A DNA stretch of 64,000 nt, from positions 18,839,221 through 18,903,220 of the forward strand of contig CM034607.1 of NCBI GenBank assembly GCA_020091685.1, written 5' to 3'. Positions within the stretch are counted from its first letter, which is position 1. Every line of letters begins with the position of its first letter. The stretch is from Lutjanus erythropterus (Eukaryota > Chordata > Actinopteri > Lutjaniformes > Lutjanidae). Made by a program: the position numbers and the translations under genes. Below are positions 44,011 to 57,700 of the stretch, piece after piece. Under the pieces are notes generated by a model. It did not search any database. It was not told where the DNA came from and was given only the letters and a program-made list of their open reading frames with translations.

Positions 44011-46139
44011 GCGGCAGCATTCACCATATATTGTAGATCTATATGTGCAGAGATGGGCAGTATTTCAATAAATGTATTTAATATACATATTTAATTACTT
44101 TTGAGTATTTTGTAATTTGTAATTTGCTGAGCAGAAGATTTTAATTTGTAACAAAATAGTTAAAGAATTTGTATTCATGCACCATATGTGCCCTTGCATG
44201 TAGGTCATCCTATAGTGATTGTTTGACCATTGTATATTATAGTGGTGTTTCTGAGACCTTATAAATACTTCCTGGAAATATAAGTACAAGCTTGTTCCTC
44301 TCAAATTTAGAAAATGTGTTGATGCTCAGGTCCTCCATCCTGTTTCACTGAAAGGCACACGTTAAATAATGCCTTACAATCACTTTATCTTGTGTTTCAT
44401 GGATTAACACTTCGGTGTAGTGATTTGCTAAAGCACGTCATGACAACAGACGTCCAGCAGAGGGCGGTGTTTTCATGCACCTGTCCACGTTGTTCTTCAT
44501 CTCTGTAATTAAACTATCCTCTTGCACACAAGGAGCAGGAGGATCAGAGGTTTTCTGTCTTGGATGTGATGATGTAGGATTAATAGCAGTGCTGAAGACA
44601 AGCAATGACATCAAAAAGAATATTATTTGTCTTTTTCGCAGATTAACATACACATGGTATCTGAATGGGAACAATGTCTCTGATGAAATCTACATAACTA
44701 AAGCATATCTGATCACTGCAGTTTGCACCATAATACACCATTTGGCTGTCATTGTTGCCTGAACAATGGACAGGCCCATTCTCATTCTCCACTCACATTT
44801 TCATTTCAGGCGAACAACATGAAACGACCTCAGATTTGGGTTTTATGAGGGCTTAAACGACAGCAGACCAAAATTGTTTGAATTGTTTGGTTGTAAAATC
44901 GTCCATCTGTCTGTGGATCCAATCAGCCTGTCCTGGCCTCAACTCACGCTGTTAAAGACGTCGCCAAATTAGTCAATCAGAATGAAAACACCCGTTAGCT
45001 CTTAAAACTGGAACTGTGAAACATCTGAATTACTCTCAGAGGCACCTGAAAGCGTTCAGCTCCTGCACAGAAACCTGTGGTGCAAGTCAAGGACAATTAT
45101 TGTAAGAACATCTACGTTTATTATTGTACAGTTTCACAGTTTCATGTCAGAGTATTTCATTAACAGTTCCTCAACTCAGCCTTGACGCAGACTTTAACGT
45201 CAGATGAGCTGAATTGTGGCTTATTGTATTGGAAGAGTTCGCACACACACAGTATTATAAGTGATCTCTATTCCTTTTCTGTGAGATTCTACCTTGACTG
45301 AAATATTTACTCTGGAGAAAAACTAAATACTTTAAAGGAGGACTGATAGTTACAACAAGTATCTGCTCTATGACTACAACCGCTGCATGGGACAAATATA
45401 ATAGCGCCATCAAATGTTTTATCATATTATAAAAATAAATAAATAAAAATAATAATAATATAAATTATATAAATAATTTATATTCACTCTTTAGCCGCCT
45501 TTCCTAACATATTGCCAGGTCTCTCAGGACTTTATAAGTTTTCAGTAATATCTCAAAGCAATAGGGCCTGAGTGATACTCAGTTTGTGACACAAGAACAT
45601 ATATTGGTTAAAGTAGAATTAAAAATTATTGTTTGCACTGAATCTGAAGTTTAACTTGAGAAAAGATGATAATATTGCCTGCAACAAAATTTAAGTATTT
45701 TAATTAGTATATTTAAAAAACAATAAAATAAAAAAATATTCTCAGATGTGATAGTAAATCAGGTTTTTTTTCTGAAATTGAAAAAATGAATGTTTTATGA
45801 TCTTCATAAGAAATATTTTCACTTGAATGTCGAATGTAAATTTTAAGAAATATTTTGATTGGTATCAAATTAAAAATTAAGGTTGCAAACAAATCATCAA
45901 TAAAATGTGAGAACGACTAGTAAAAAAATTCTTCTTTTTTTTAAAGTTGGTCCAAGACACCATTTTTTCAGCGCAAGATAAGATGAGATAAACTTCATCA
46001 GAGAAATTTACTCTTTACAGCAGCTCAAGATCAAAAGTACAGGTAGAAAAGGAGTGAGTGATAAATATAACACAAATAAAATAAAACTAGAATAAAACCT
46101 AAAAGAGAAATAAAAATACAAAATATTGCACAGAATGGT
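44011..46139. other. gene-free, AT-rich; one short repeat copy
   Basis: 44048-44137 is the plus-strand copy of family C (see 22290-22381). 45427-45480 is AATA/ATAA low-complexity sequence, and 45970-46030 looks like the start of a LINE-tail-type repeat (ATAAGATGAGATAAACTTCA). No gene. Confidence 0.45.
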
Positions 46140-46560
46140 AAAGCTGTTGTAAACCAATACTGGGCCGATAATATGGGTCGACCAATGTTACTGTCAGGCT
46201 CTGAAAGCAACAGGTAACCAGCGTAAGAAAGCCAGGATCGGTCATGTTTCTTAGTTAGAGTCAAATCCAAGCAGCAGAGTTTTGGAGGAGCTGAAGATGG
46301 GAGACGGATTTTATTACTGATGCCAGAGAGCGAGGAATAAAGAAATTATAGAATCAACCAGTAATAAAGACATGAATAACAGTTTTCAGATTTCATGAAG
46401 ACCAAAATGGTTTGATCCTTGAAATGTCTCTGAGATGCTGAAAACAGGACTGAACTATTTATTTATCATGTTTAAAATGGGGTTTTGATCAAAAATGGCA
46501 CCAAGATTTCTGCAATGCCGAGTTATTAGATGGTAGAGAAACCAGGACTGTTTGATATTT
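46140..46560. repeat. dispersed repeat (family E), second copy
   Basis: Contains GGTAACCAGCGTAAGAAAGCC, AGGATCGGTCATGTTTCTTAG, GGAGGAGCTGAAGATGGGAGA and GGCACCAAGATTTCTGC, in the order of the same common fish repeat. Strongly diverged. Confidence 0.5.
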
Positions 46561-49500
46561 GAGTATTCGTGCAATCTTGACCCATGATCAAATGTCAAAC
46601 TGTCTGTATTAGTCAGCTAATTTCTCACACATCAAAGGGCATTGATTACTGAGCTTGTCTGAGTAAGATAAATGTCTCTCCTGCAGGTAAAAGAGTTATC
46701 TACTTTTACTGTCAAACATACAGCATGTGCTCTCCATCCCACGTAAGCTCGCCATTACACCCATTTCTGTCTAATAGCTGCAGCAGAATAGGAGAAAGTC
46801 TGCATCTCAGTTCAGCCACGAGGTCCACTGTATGTTTTCACTGCAGTTTCCTTGAAATGCGTTATTCAGCCACCAGCGTTCATGCAGCACTGACATCACT
46901 AAGTCACAGCTGCTGCTAGACAGACAGTTCTGAATAATCTGGATTTTAAATTAAGACACGCTGTATTTTATTTATAATTCTGAATAGTTCTGGTCAAAGT
47001 CGTGCACTTGGTGGAGGGCAAGGAAACATTGTAAACAAGCTACAACACAAGCACAGATAGACAGTCTCACCAACCCTGATCTGACTAAATCTTTTGGCTG
47101 TGAGAGAAAACAAAAAAGAGCAGAAATATCCAAACTCCCCACAGGAAGATCACAATCTTTCTTACAGTGAAGCTTACAGCTGTGACACCATGCCTCCCAC
47201 ATTTGCCTGTTTTTCAAAAGGCAGTAACTCCTGCAGGAACTCCATTTTGCTCTGCCTAAATTGCAAATGTGTTGAATGGGTATTTTGGTTAAATAAAGGC
47301 TGAAATTAAGACAGAAAACAACAAGGCAAAAACAAAAAAAACAAAAACAAAGTGTTTCTCTCCTCTCCTTGAGTATGTTTGGTGTTTTTGTCTTGTGGGA
47401 AATATTGAAATGAAGCAGTACTCTGCTGCTGTCATCCTGTGGAGTGTTTTCACTCAAAAAAAAAACCCTCTCTTGCATGTCACTCATGCTTCAAGGGGCA
47501 CATGGTAGCTTGTGCTTTCAGGGCTGCCTCGTTCAAAAGGCACACTGTCAACCTACCTAATTCCTGACTTTTTAGTTTCCCCCTACAGACCTGAGTGCTT
47601 GAACACAATCACCGCCAATCTCTCTGCAATAGACCCACGTCTGTGAGGAGAATAGAAATTAGGCGACTTTGTGTTTTTCATCATCCATGGTATGAATTGG
47701 AATTTGGCCCAGCCAGGAGTTGATTATTTCTTTTAGGAAGATAAAAAGACCACACGGAGGAAACTAAATATCGAACAGTGTAAATACTAAACCAGTTCCC
47801 TGACATTTGTCTTATTAAGTGTGGGTGTACAGTATAGACATGTATAAGCTGCTTACGTCCTAACCCCTTCTAAAATGATAAATCAGCACTTTTCCTTACT
47901 GATGGCAGAGAGGAAAATAGTGCACCGGCCAAAGAGATTAGCTCAAAATTAAACAAAGAGCACAGTGTAAGGGGATTTGCTCTGCCACACAGGCCCATGT
48001 TGACTAAATGAGCATACAGCAAGCAGCTATGGCTGCAGCCTTTGTGGTTTTTCATGCCACTGAGCTTTGTAGTGATTCTTATTCTCTAAAAATGCTCATT
48101 AGCCAACTTGCTGCTCACTTCAAGCTCGTGGATAAGAGGTGAGTACATAGGTCCCATTGTGCATCTGAGAAAATACACGGATCATTTGTACCCAGCAGCA
48201 GCATTAACCCTTTTCCTGCTTGTGCACACAACTGCACGCTTGAGAGGAAAAAAAGCTGGAGTAACACTGTGCCCAAATACTTCACTTATATGACAATTTT
48301 ACACTTTAAAACTCTTAAAATCTACATTTCAGAGGGAAATATTTAACTTTTTTTCTCCACCGCAATTGGATTGTAAACAATAGGTTCCTAATAGTGTATT
48401 AAAAAGTTGAAATTAGCTCCATATCTGTTTGATGTGGGGAAAATCTGACCTGATGATTCAATAATAATCATCGACAGGTAAATAATTCTATAACAACAGC
48501 AACAACAACAATAATAATAATAATAACAATAAATGAATAACAAATTAAACCAAGTAAGATTACATAGTCCTACACAAGACTACATAAATATACTGTAGAT
48601 AAAGCCACACAGGACTACATAAAGTGCATTTGAAAGATGTTTGGTTCGTCCCAGTGGGTTCCCTCGGTCTGGGTCACACACACAGCCTGGAGATGTACAG
48701 ACAGCGCAAGATCATGCAAAAACTACTACAAAAACTTGATAAGACAGGGCAAAGTTTAAAGACAAAAATGCTAATTAAAATGCAAAATAAAATTAAAAAG
48801 AAATACAGTGTTAGCAGGAAAAAATCCAACATTATGCAATAATACTTAATAACTCAACACTACAAATTTGAAGATTCTAGTTCTGGTTGATTTGACAACA
48901 CCTGTAGTTACTAGTGGTTACCAGCAATGTAGTCCAATACTAAAGGCCACCAAATTCTGGGGCCAGTGAAGCAAACTGCTCATTTTAAGAAAGAAGTCAT
49001 ACAATAACTGGCCTTTTTGCATCATTCTGTCTTCTGGTTTTATGCTGCACACAGCAGAGTCTGCAAACAGCTGGGCACACTAGAAGGAGTCAGTTACTCT
49101 GCTGCGAAGTTGGAGGCGTGCAGCCTGTGGCCTTCAGCTTCATCTAAGAGCTCACAGTGGCTGCTCCTGACTGTTCCATTAGTCCCTGCAATATGTCAAA
49201 CTGATCTGCTGTCAAAAAAATGGCAAAAATGACCACTGTCCTGTCTTGTAGATTACTGACAAGCACACTGCATTGCCTGTCACTGCTTCATAATCCACAA
49301 GTCAACTTGTGTTTTTGCCTGTTAAATGGTTTTAATGTGAAGCCGCAGCAGTAGGAAATGTTTCGTTTTGCATTAAGCAGTAATTTAATACAGATTTTTT
49401 TTCTGGGAATGTCACCACAGACACCAAATAATAATCCAATACTTCATCAACGCACCACAGGCTCAATCAACATTGTGTTGTCTCATTTGGTGATAGATAG

Positions 49501-50769
49501 TGACTTAAAAGACATTCATTTAGATGAAAATCTGCAGCTGTAAGTATTTTTTTCTAAAAAGTATTTCCATACTTCTGAGTAAATTTTCTAAGGAAAAAAA
49601 AACTTCTTTCACCTCTGAGGACATCTTACAAGTGTGCTTTATGTGCTTGTAAATTATGACAACATGATATATATATGCTGTCTAACTGACCATTCGCTAA
49701 GCCCCACCTCCAAACAGCAACTGTCCAATCATAGCTTAGTAACCGTAACTGGGGCTGTCAAGCTTTGCATTTCTCTACTTGTTGAATGTGTGCAGGTGGC
49801 TCTGTGAAGAGTGAATGGATCAAACTCTGTCTTCATCTGCTCTAACATAAGCTGTGAACGTTAGCATGTCTGGCTAACTAACACTAGCTTACTAGCTGGA
49901 GTAACTTTACCTCCAGCCAAACTTGTTAGATACCACCGCATCTGCATTTGTTATGTGGGGCTTTGAGGAGGAGGATGTGGGCTGATGCAGAATCAAAGTG
50001 GGTCGACGATGATGCGTCTCACTCTGGCTCACTGTATCAGGTCTAAGACGGGTTAGCTTAGCTTCTATCCCAGCTGTCTCAGGGGTGGAATTAAACACAT
50101 GTTCCCCTGACATCCTGGCAAAGTAATTCACTGTTGTTGCCCATTCTATTGGCTCATTGTGTCATGTCCTTGCTCATTGGCTGGTTCATTTGTCGCTGTA
50201 TAAAAGAAATTGCACGTTTAAAACATCCTGTCATTAGTTACAGTAGAAGCCCACACATTAGTCCATGTACAATGTCTGAACTGTGCCAAAAATGAAAAGT
50301 TGAGGAAGGGATTAAGTCACCAATCCACAGAGTTGCACAATGGCCTCCTACCTCTCTCTCCATTTACTCTGAGCTCCCCACGGGTGAGCCAGGGGTTATG
50401 AACAGGGGAGCGGTGAAAGGGGTAATCTTTCACTCCTTTGCATAGCATAAAGGCTTAACTTGAGATAAGCTCACACTCTACAGCACACACGGCCAGTAAT
50501 ATTAGATAGACACCGCTCACTTTAAAAGGAAAGTTGGTCACACATCTGAGAGATGTGAGAGGATGAACACGAGCCAATAAATTACACATGCAGGGACATT
50601 CATAGAATAGACACATACAATACATAATTGTTTACTTTGCATTTGAGCTACATGACATGTAAAACTTGCACCCTAATGACTTACAAAAGTGCCATATAAA
50701 ACAAAAGCAATAACACCATATTTGAAAGGGTGTGCATAAGAATAGGAGATAAAAACATTCCTGGAGATG
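46561..50769. other. gene-free; minor repeats
   Basis: (AAC/AAT)n at about 48490-48535; a repeat-like block at 49680-49900 (CATTCGCTAAGCCCCACCTCC). The 171-codon minus-strand frame 47487-46972 has no recognisable domain and I do not call it a gene. 47590-47760 is complex and could be a conserved element. Confidence 0.45.
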
Positions 50770-51290
50770 CCTTCATGTTCATGACAAGTGTCATGACATG
50801 GTTATGACAGTGTAATGACAGTCTTATAGATACCCCTTGAAATAAAGTGTTACCATAAAAGTTTCAGGTAAAGTCAGTTCTCTCTGTTTTGGAATGAAGA
50901 CATCTTTGTTATGACAACTTGTGACAAGTCCAAAATATAGCACTTTACTTGAGATCAAGAAAAATATTCATGATACACTTCTAATAGCCTCATGGCGGCC
51001 AGTGTCAAAACAAATCACATACGACAGTACAAAGTGATGTTACAATGACAGGTTATGTTTTCATGTTTTATGTCAAGTTGTCTAAACAAACACATCTCGA
51101 ACAATGTCAGCTTTGCATTTGACAAAAGTGACCAAATGACACTTGATGAGAACATTCATAATCCTTCAGAAGGACTCCTTCATGTTCATGACATATGTCA
51201 TGACATGGTTATGACAGTGTAATGACAGCCTTATGCATATGGTTTCAAATAAAGTGTGACTGTACCATAAAAGCTTCAAGTAAAGTATTA
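50770..51290. repeat. pair of direct repeats 407 bp apart
   Basis: CCTTCATGTTCATGACA at 50770 and 51177, each followed by GTCATGACATGGTTATGACA, GTGTAATGACAG(T/C)CTTAT, AAATAAAGTGT and ACCATAAAAG(T/C)TTCA. Each copy spans about 110 bp. Either the two ends of one element or two members of a dispersed family. Confidence 0.8.
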
Positions 51291-51331
51291 TACTATTTAA
51301 CTCACTCTGTTTTGGAACAAGCATGTGTGTG

Positions 51332-51365
<34 letters not shown>

Positions 51366-53039
51366 GCACAGTGCTGTGCGATGCTGTGGTCCATTTATTC
51401 ACTGCTTTTGCACATAACAGGTAGCTGCTGCGTTCATGAGTCAGCGGGTGATGGATGGAGAGGAGAAAAAAACACTCACAGGCTGGAGGAATGATGGACA
51501 GATGGAGAGAAAAGCAAGACAGGAGTTTAGAGGGAGACGGCCAAGGGTTGAGGAGGGGGGAGGAAACAGAAAGAAATGCAGCAGCAGGATGTGAGAGAAA
51601 ATGAAACCAGAATAGGGAGAGAAAAGGAGAGAGAGAATAATAGAGCAGCGAGAAGTCAAGAAAGGGTGTTGTTGCAAGCTGGGAGTGCAGTTTGCATGGC
51701 TCCACTCTGCGGGTGACTTTAATTACTTTTCAGCGTCACTGCCTCTCCTGGTCATGAGCTGCATGCTCCGATCACCAGCTTCTGATTATCGGGCCCTTTG
51801 TGAGGCCCTCTGCCCGCTGTCAGGCCATAATTACGTTTGCGCTGGAGAGCATCTCAGCACATCAGAAAGCTTACAAAGCCATTATCCAAGTGCTCTCTTT
51901 CCCTTGAACTGCACGGTGCGCTGGAACTCAAAGGTTAAAGCTAGTTCATACATAAATTGTGTTAAATGATGTTATAGGGGATTTTATGTGTAATTATTTA
52001 TGTTTCCATCCATTCTGAGGAGGTTAAGGTTAATAGCAAGTCAATTCTCAAGGCTGGCTCGCAGATAGAAGGGTAGAAAAATAAGGGAACTGATTGCGAA
52101 AATAAGTACGATGATTCACAATGAGACAGCAAAATAAAGCACCTAATCATCTAGTCATTGCAAAACAGTTGACTACATTTCAGGTTTCTACAAACAAAGA
52201 GGAGCACCGCCTCATACATTCAACTACCCCCCACTGTGTAAGCAATGTAGTGGTGACATGATGAATAACAGCCTTGAAGGTGAGAATAAAGCACCTGTTT
52301 CCTGTTAAACACAGCTGTCCCCATGGACACCATGACTGAGCCACATGGATGCAAGGTGTTGATCTGTTTCCCAGGTGCTGCACTGTGACTGCCCAACCTC
52401 CCCTCTCATCACACCGTTTAGAAACCTCGTCACTTTATCTTTTACTCACCAGTTCGGATTCTCTCTATGATTTTCTCTTTCCATTTCTCATTCAAGCATG
52501 CTGTCATTCATCCTGAACTGAACTTAATGCAATCACTTGCAGCCAGTAAATCCTTGTCTTATTTCTTAAGCCTGGATTATACTCATAAATGGATGCCCAT
52601 TCAGTGTTTATAACTGCAAACATCACAGATGCGTAGTTGTTCTATTTACTCTACTACTACTCTACTACTTTACTCCACTACTCTCTGGAGGACACATTCT
52701 TCACATGAAACAACTGGATGCGGACACCAGCTTTATTTACAACATAGAGCATTGATGATGATCTTTAACTACTTGTATGACTTGTTTTGTACCCAAAGGT
52801 TCCATTTTAGGCCTTATCTCATTTGCATTACATACTTCCACTGGGGTCAGTTTTTAGAAAACACAACATGCCTAGTTATTGCTTCACTGACAGCATGCAG
52901 CTATATTTCTACTTAAAACTGATTGAAGCACATAATATCACATCATTTTCTAAGTTGTCTCGGGGAAGTCAATTACTCAGTGACGTGAAGACTTAATGAG
53001 AGGATAAGACCATAGTCCTCAGTCAACCATCCCTTTCTT
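51291..53039. other. gene-free; (GT)n and a complex block
   Basis: (TG)n at 51334-51362. 51400-51620 is purine-rich (GAGA words). 51690-51960 is complex and non-repetitive and could be a conserved non-coding element. The 179-codon minus-strand frame 51705-51166 is a by-product of these low-complexity tracts. Confidence 0.45.
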
Positions 53040-53300
53040 ACTTCGTTAAAAATGCAGCAGTGAGACTCCCTGGATCCGATGAGAGAACATATCTCCCTGG
53101 TCCTGGCCTCCTTTTATTTTATTTCTTTTTAAAGCTCTGCATGAACTGGTAACAGCTTAGGTTTCCAATTTCCTTAGTCACTATTTACGTATGTCCGGAC
53201 CCCTTAGATCCTCTTAGATCCTTCTCAAAGTCCAAAGGTGAATGAATGCTTTCCGTTGCTGCTCCAAGACTGTGCAAAAGTTTGCCCCTTTTGCGCTAGG
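53040..53300 (+). pseudogene. decayed LINE ORF2 C-terminal fragment
   Basis: In shifting frames the plus strand gives Lys-Asn-Ala-Ala-Val-Arg-Leu (about 53049), Ser-Leu-Val-Leu-Ala-Ser, Lys-Ala-Leu-His-Glu-Leu (about 53134), Pro-Leu-Arg-Ser-Ser (about 53201) and Ala-Phe-Arg-Cys-Cys-Ser-Lys (about 53247). This is the order NAAARL, LASLHWLP, KALHGLAP, LRSS, AF-x-x-x-APKLWN of CR1/L2/Rex-type elements. Stops and frameshifts are many. Confidence 0.65.
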
Positions 53301-56300
53301 TTTTTGTTTTTAGGCACGCTATCTCAGTCTGTTCATCTGTTTGTTGGTCAGTTGGTCCACCACTTTGGTCTAAAATGAAATTTCTGATACAACTATTGGA
53401 TGGACTACCATTAAATTAACTACAGATATTAATCTACCCCGGAGGCTAAATTGTAATGACTTTGGTTATCCCCTGACTCCTAGCACCACATTTTTTTGTG
53501 TTTTGGATGGACTGCTGAACATTCATGTCTGCAGGCAATGAATTATTTGATCCCCTGACTTTTTACCACCAGCACCAGCATTAGGTCTGTTCTTCCAATA
53601 CTTTGATTTATGACCAAATACCTACAAAACTGAAAGTATCCCTATCTGCCTCAGCTGTATTTTGTGTTTAGTACAATTGTTAGAGGCTAACATACTAAGC
53701 TAAGATGATAAACATTATACCTGCTATACAGCAACATGTTTTCATTGTGAGCATGTTGGCCAATGCCAATGTCTAACCTTTCTTTGCATCTTTTTTGTCC
53801 ATCTCTCTCATCCTCTGTCTGTGATCTTTGTTACTCCCCTTTCCCCCCCCCATCTCTCCATCCCTGCCATTCTCTCTCTCTCTCTCTCTCCCCTGCAATC
53901 ACTCTCCACTGAACCAAAAAAGAGGGAATGAGATGGCATGGAGAGAGCTGCAGGTGTCTATTGAAGTGTTGTCCAGCCAGGCAGCCCACCTCTGAGCGCC
54001 CACATCCCACAATCCCACCATCGCCTGCATTTGTCTGAAGGTCGCACCTCTCCGAGCCATAACACGCAGCTGCTTAGGGCTTCTGAGCCCCATTCTCATC
54101 TTGCCGTCCGGCTCCTGCCTGCTGAGAAAAATCAAAAGAGCTGGGACAGACCTTCAGTCGCACCAAAGTCAAAAGATTCTCAGCTTGTTGTGCATCTGTC
54201 AAGAGCAGAGCTAAGGAGCATCTCTGCAGGGTTCCTACCAGTCTGATATCTGTCTGTGATGCCCTTTTTCTGTTATTTTTCAACTGATATATGTCAAGTA
54301 AAGTCATGAGAAAAGAAAAATTATGAGGAAAGCAGTTGAATAGCAAAGAAAAGTAGAATACACATTCAAGCCCTGGATATTGTGATCTAGTATCAGATTC
54401 GGCTGACTCAGTAACTAGTTCATTAAATCTGGCTGCAGATGACTCACTCTTTCTGGGAGACAACAGGGATTTGATCATGGACAGTGACAAGACCTTGATT
54501 TCATTCTGCCAGCCAAAACCCCCTGCTACGAGACAAAGAGGAGACCTGCTTCTAATTAATAGAGTTATGACTTCAAGCTTAGTACCACAGGATAGAAAGT
54601 CTAAGGAGGACAGTCACTACCACTTTATAAAGACAACTTACATCCCCCTTCGCAGAGATTTAGAGGGCACAGAGGAATGTGAGTCTCTTTGTGCACCTTG
54701 AGGCCATTCTACCATTGAGCACTCACCACTGTGAGGATTTCAAGATTTAGGACTAAGCAGAAGTCTAGCTGGAAAAGACAGGCATAGAGGCAAGGTTATT
54801 ATTAAAATATACAAAAAATTCCAAGCTGGTACAAATACTTTTGCACACATACTTTTTACTTTAAGTATTGGTCTAACTTAAAGATATGAGAAAATACTGC
54901 TTTACTACAATTATAAGTTACATTTATGCATCATCGTTTCTTTTACCACTCTGTAGCGGTAGAACAAGCTGAAAACACAATACTGACACATATAGAGTTA
55001 CCAAACATTCGCCTATTTACACATCAACAGACCATACCAACATTATAATTAATTTTCTGTAATCTTTCTTGTCACTAGATATTCAATCTTTTAGCTCTGT
55101 TTTGGTCTCCACCGTCTCCTTGGTGCAATATCTCACCTTATCACCAAAAACATAGCATGATAAGCATGGTAAACAATAAAGCATGAAAGTATTTAATAGA
55201 ACAATCAACAGAAAGACCTTTAAACACCCCATAAAGCTGAGAGAAACTACAAAATTTGGTCATTCTATAATCTCTAAAGAGTATTCCACCAATTTGGTAT
55301 TGTGCTTGTATTTCAAAAAGGATCAAAACTGATGCAGCAAAACCAGAGAGACCATCTTTTTTCCCCCCACATTCTTGTCAAAACTTGATGATGATATTAA
55401 CCACAATGCATCTGAACCCATGACAGCTCAGTTCAGTTCAGATCAGGATGAGTGATCCTGCATTCATGTGGTGTCTGAATAATTGGAAAAATACCTGGGA
55501 AGGTTCACACAAATGCTCCCTCAAGGCAGAACAACAACACAGAAAGTCTGCAAAGATTTTGTGACTCAATTTACGGAGTTGTTTTCTGTTCACATCATAT
55601 ACACAGGAACATGGTGGACAAAACTAAATGTTTGGCGGATTACTTTTTATTTATTCATGTATTGTGTATCAATTTTTTTGTTCACATGTAATTTGTAATC
55701 ACTTTGTAATATGAGACTTCAAACGGCATACTTGGATAGCTACAGATCTTTTCACCATCTCCAGCCCATTATGCAGATGCTACAACAAACAAGCCTTCTG
55801 TACACTTTGTGGCGTCCATCTTGTTTCCACATTGTGACTCAAAAGCTCATGAACACACCAAAGTCTGAAGAGCAACTTCCCGTCTTGGGAAATGCGACTA
55901 ACTGACGAGGAAGCAAATAGACAAAAAGGACAGGATTCCTCCCTGCTGGAGTTCAAACAGGAGAATTAGAGGGAAGGTGGTTAACTAACTCCCTGATTTT
56001 CACTACTTGGCTCAGCTGTCTATTCATAAAGCCTTAGTGGAACCATTCCTTATGTGAAGGTCTGTATCCTGGCAACCATAGTATTGGCCTTGAAATGTGA
56101 TTGGAAGTTATCCCTGGCCTGGAGCTAAAACATCTCCGGGGGAGATTTCTAAGACACAAATATGTCACATTTCAAACCACCTTTTCATATCCACTGTTAA
56201 CAGCAATAAAACCCCCGGCCTGGCCTTCCTTTAAACACTCCTTCATTAAAGCCACAATTTACATCCCAGTCGTTGACTTCTTTGGGCATTTCTCTGGGTT

Positions 56301-57324
56301 GCAGATAAAAGCTTCTTGTGTGTAGTGGTTATATCATCCGGTGCAAATATTGTCAACAGCCTTTGATTGCTGCCGTGCCTGATCACGGCGGTGTGTCTCT
56401 TTCATGTGCTGTCGCGTTCGGCGTGTGTGTGTATTTGCTTTTCAAGCATAGCCAGCCATCAGAGGAGCAAGAGCCTGCACTCCCCGAACGAACTTCCCTG
56501 ACACATGGCAAGATTTTTGTCAAGCCTCTCCTAGAAGGCAGCAATGCTACCAATTACCTCCGCGGAGCCAGCCAGCCGTCTCGCCGGTTTGACAGATGAC
56601 TTTGACCTCAGCAAACATGAGGACCTTCTCCTGGTTGACACATACGCCTGCCATTGAAGGGAGAGGTTGATGGGTTGAGGTGCGCGTATGGAGGATGCGA
56701 GGCTTATTCTCAGATTGCATCCTGTGCGGTACAAGCCTCAGGCAGGCAAGGACAGGTAAATTACCTTGATGGCGTCATTCTGTGTGACCGATGCAAACAC
56801 ACCTCCATGCACACACACACACAGTAACATTTTTCCCCTAATGATGGGGTTCATAACCTGCTTCCTGCTGGGCCTGAGAGCTCGACCGTACTCTCACTGA
56901 GCTGTGAGCCGTGAATGCAACTTCCTGCGATAACAGTCTCTGAGTGTGGTAGATATGTCTGTGAGAGGACAATAATAATACAACAATAATGATGTTTATT
57001 TATATGGCAGCACTTACCAAAACAAACACTGCAAACTGCTGCTCGTAAAACTGAACCAAATTACAGGAAAAACCGGCAAACCCCAGTATCAACAAAGCAA
57101 ACAATCACAGAGCTGTTTCCTTTTTCTTCCACACAATGTGGATGACTGAGTGTGACTGCATAACCTTGCAGGCTCCCTTGTGTTTTTTGATGAAGTAGAT
57201 ATGACTCTGCTAATATGCATCCATGAGATGGAGAGTGAATATAAAGAGCTGTGTAACTGTTAAACTTCTATCCTCCTCCACAGCAGAAATACCTCAGTAT
57301 ATCAGTTTAATATCAATATTAAAG
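53301..57324. other. gene-free; repeat copy at 53370-53780, complex block near 56200-56480
   Basis: 53370-53780 is a copy of the dispersed repeat also seen at 13890-14090 and 14740-14868 (TTTATGACCAAATACCTACA; TGCCTCAGCTGTATTTTGTG; CATTGTGAGCATGTTGGCC). (CT)n at 53872-53891. 56200-56480 is non-repetitive and could be regulatory. Short CACACA runs near 56810. No gene. Confidence 0.45.
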
Positions 57325-57700
57325 GTATTGTTTACTTGAAGTCTGAAGTGGTGTTGGATGAGGTTCTTGTTGAGTGTAATACATACAGTAGATGGAGATC
57401 GGCACCCCCCCAGAGAGGAGTACTAGCATGGAGGCTAAGCAATGTACTTGTGTGGACAGTGTCAGCAGCGAATCTTATTTTAGTCCCCCCAAAAAACAGT
57501 TTAAGTTAAAAAAAAAAAAAATCATTATCAGTTTAAGTATACATTATATTTAGAATATTTTAACCCCTTTACTTTGCCATCAGGCAGCTTTTTCTGACAG
57601 GAAACCGCTGTTATATGAGCCAAAAATAGGTCTCTCCAAACAAACCAAACTCCACTGGTGAAATCAGCCATTTTAGCTCGCAGAACACAGGACACAAGCA
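57325..57700. mobile_element. second copy of family B repeat
   Basis: TACAGTAGATGGAGATCGGC, GCTAAGCAATGTACTTGTGT, AGAATATTTTAACCCC, TTTGCCATCAGGCAGC, GGAAACCGCTGTTATATGAG and CTCCAAACAAACCAAACTCC follow in the order of the arms at 22496-23012. The A-run at 57508-57520 interrupts it. Confidence 0.7.

Noticed and set aside
46972-47487. 171-codon open frame on the minus strand, one of the longest in the window
   Set aside because: No recognisable domain. Composition is what AT-rich DNA gives, and there is no splice or promoter context. Probably chance.
51166-51705. 179-codon minus-strand open frame
   Set aside because: Its length comes from a purine-rich/(GT)n region; the translation is Ser/Leu/His-Thr low-complexity sequence.
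54074-54490. 138-codon minus-strand open frame
   Set aside because: No domain, motif or splice context; opposite-strand frames are equally open.
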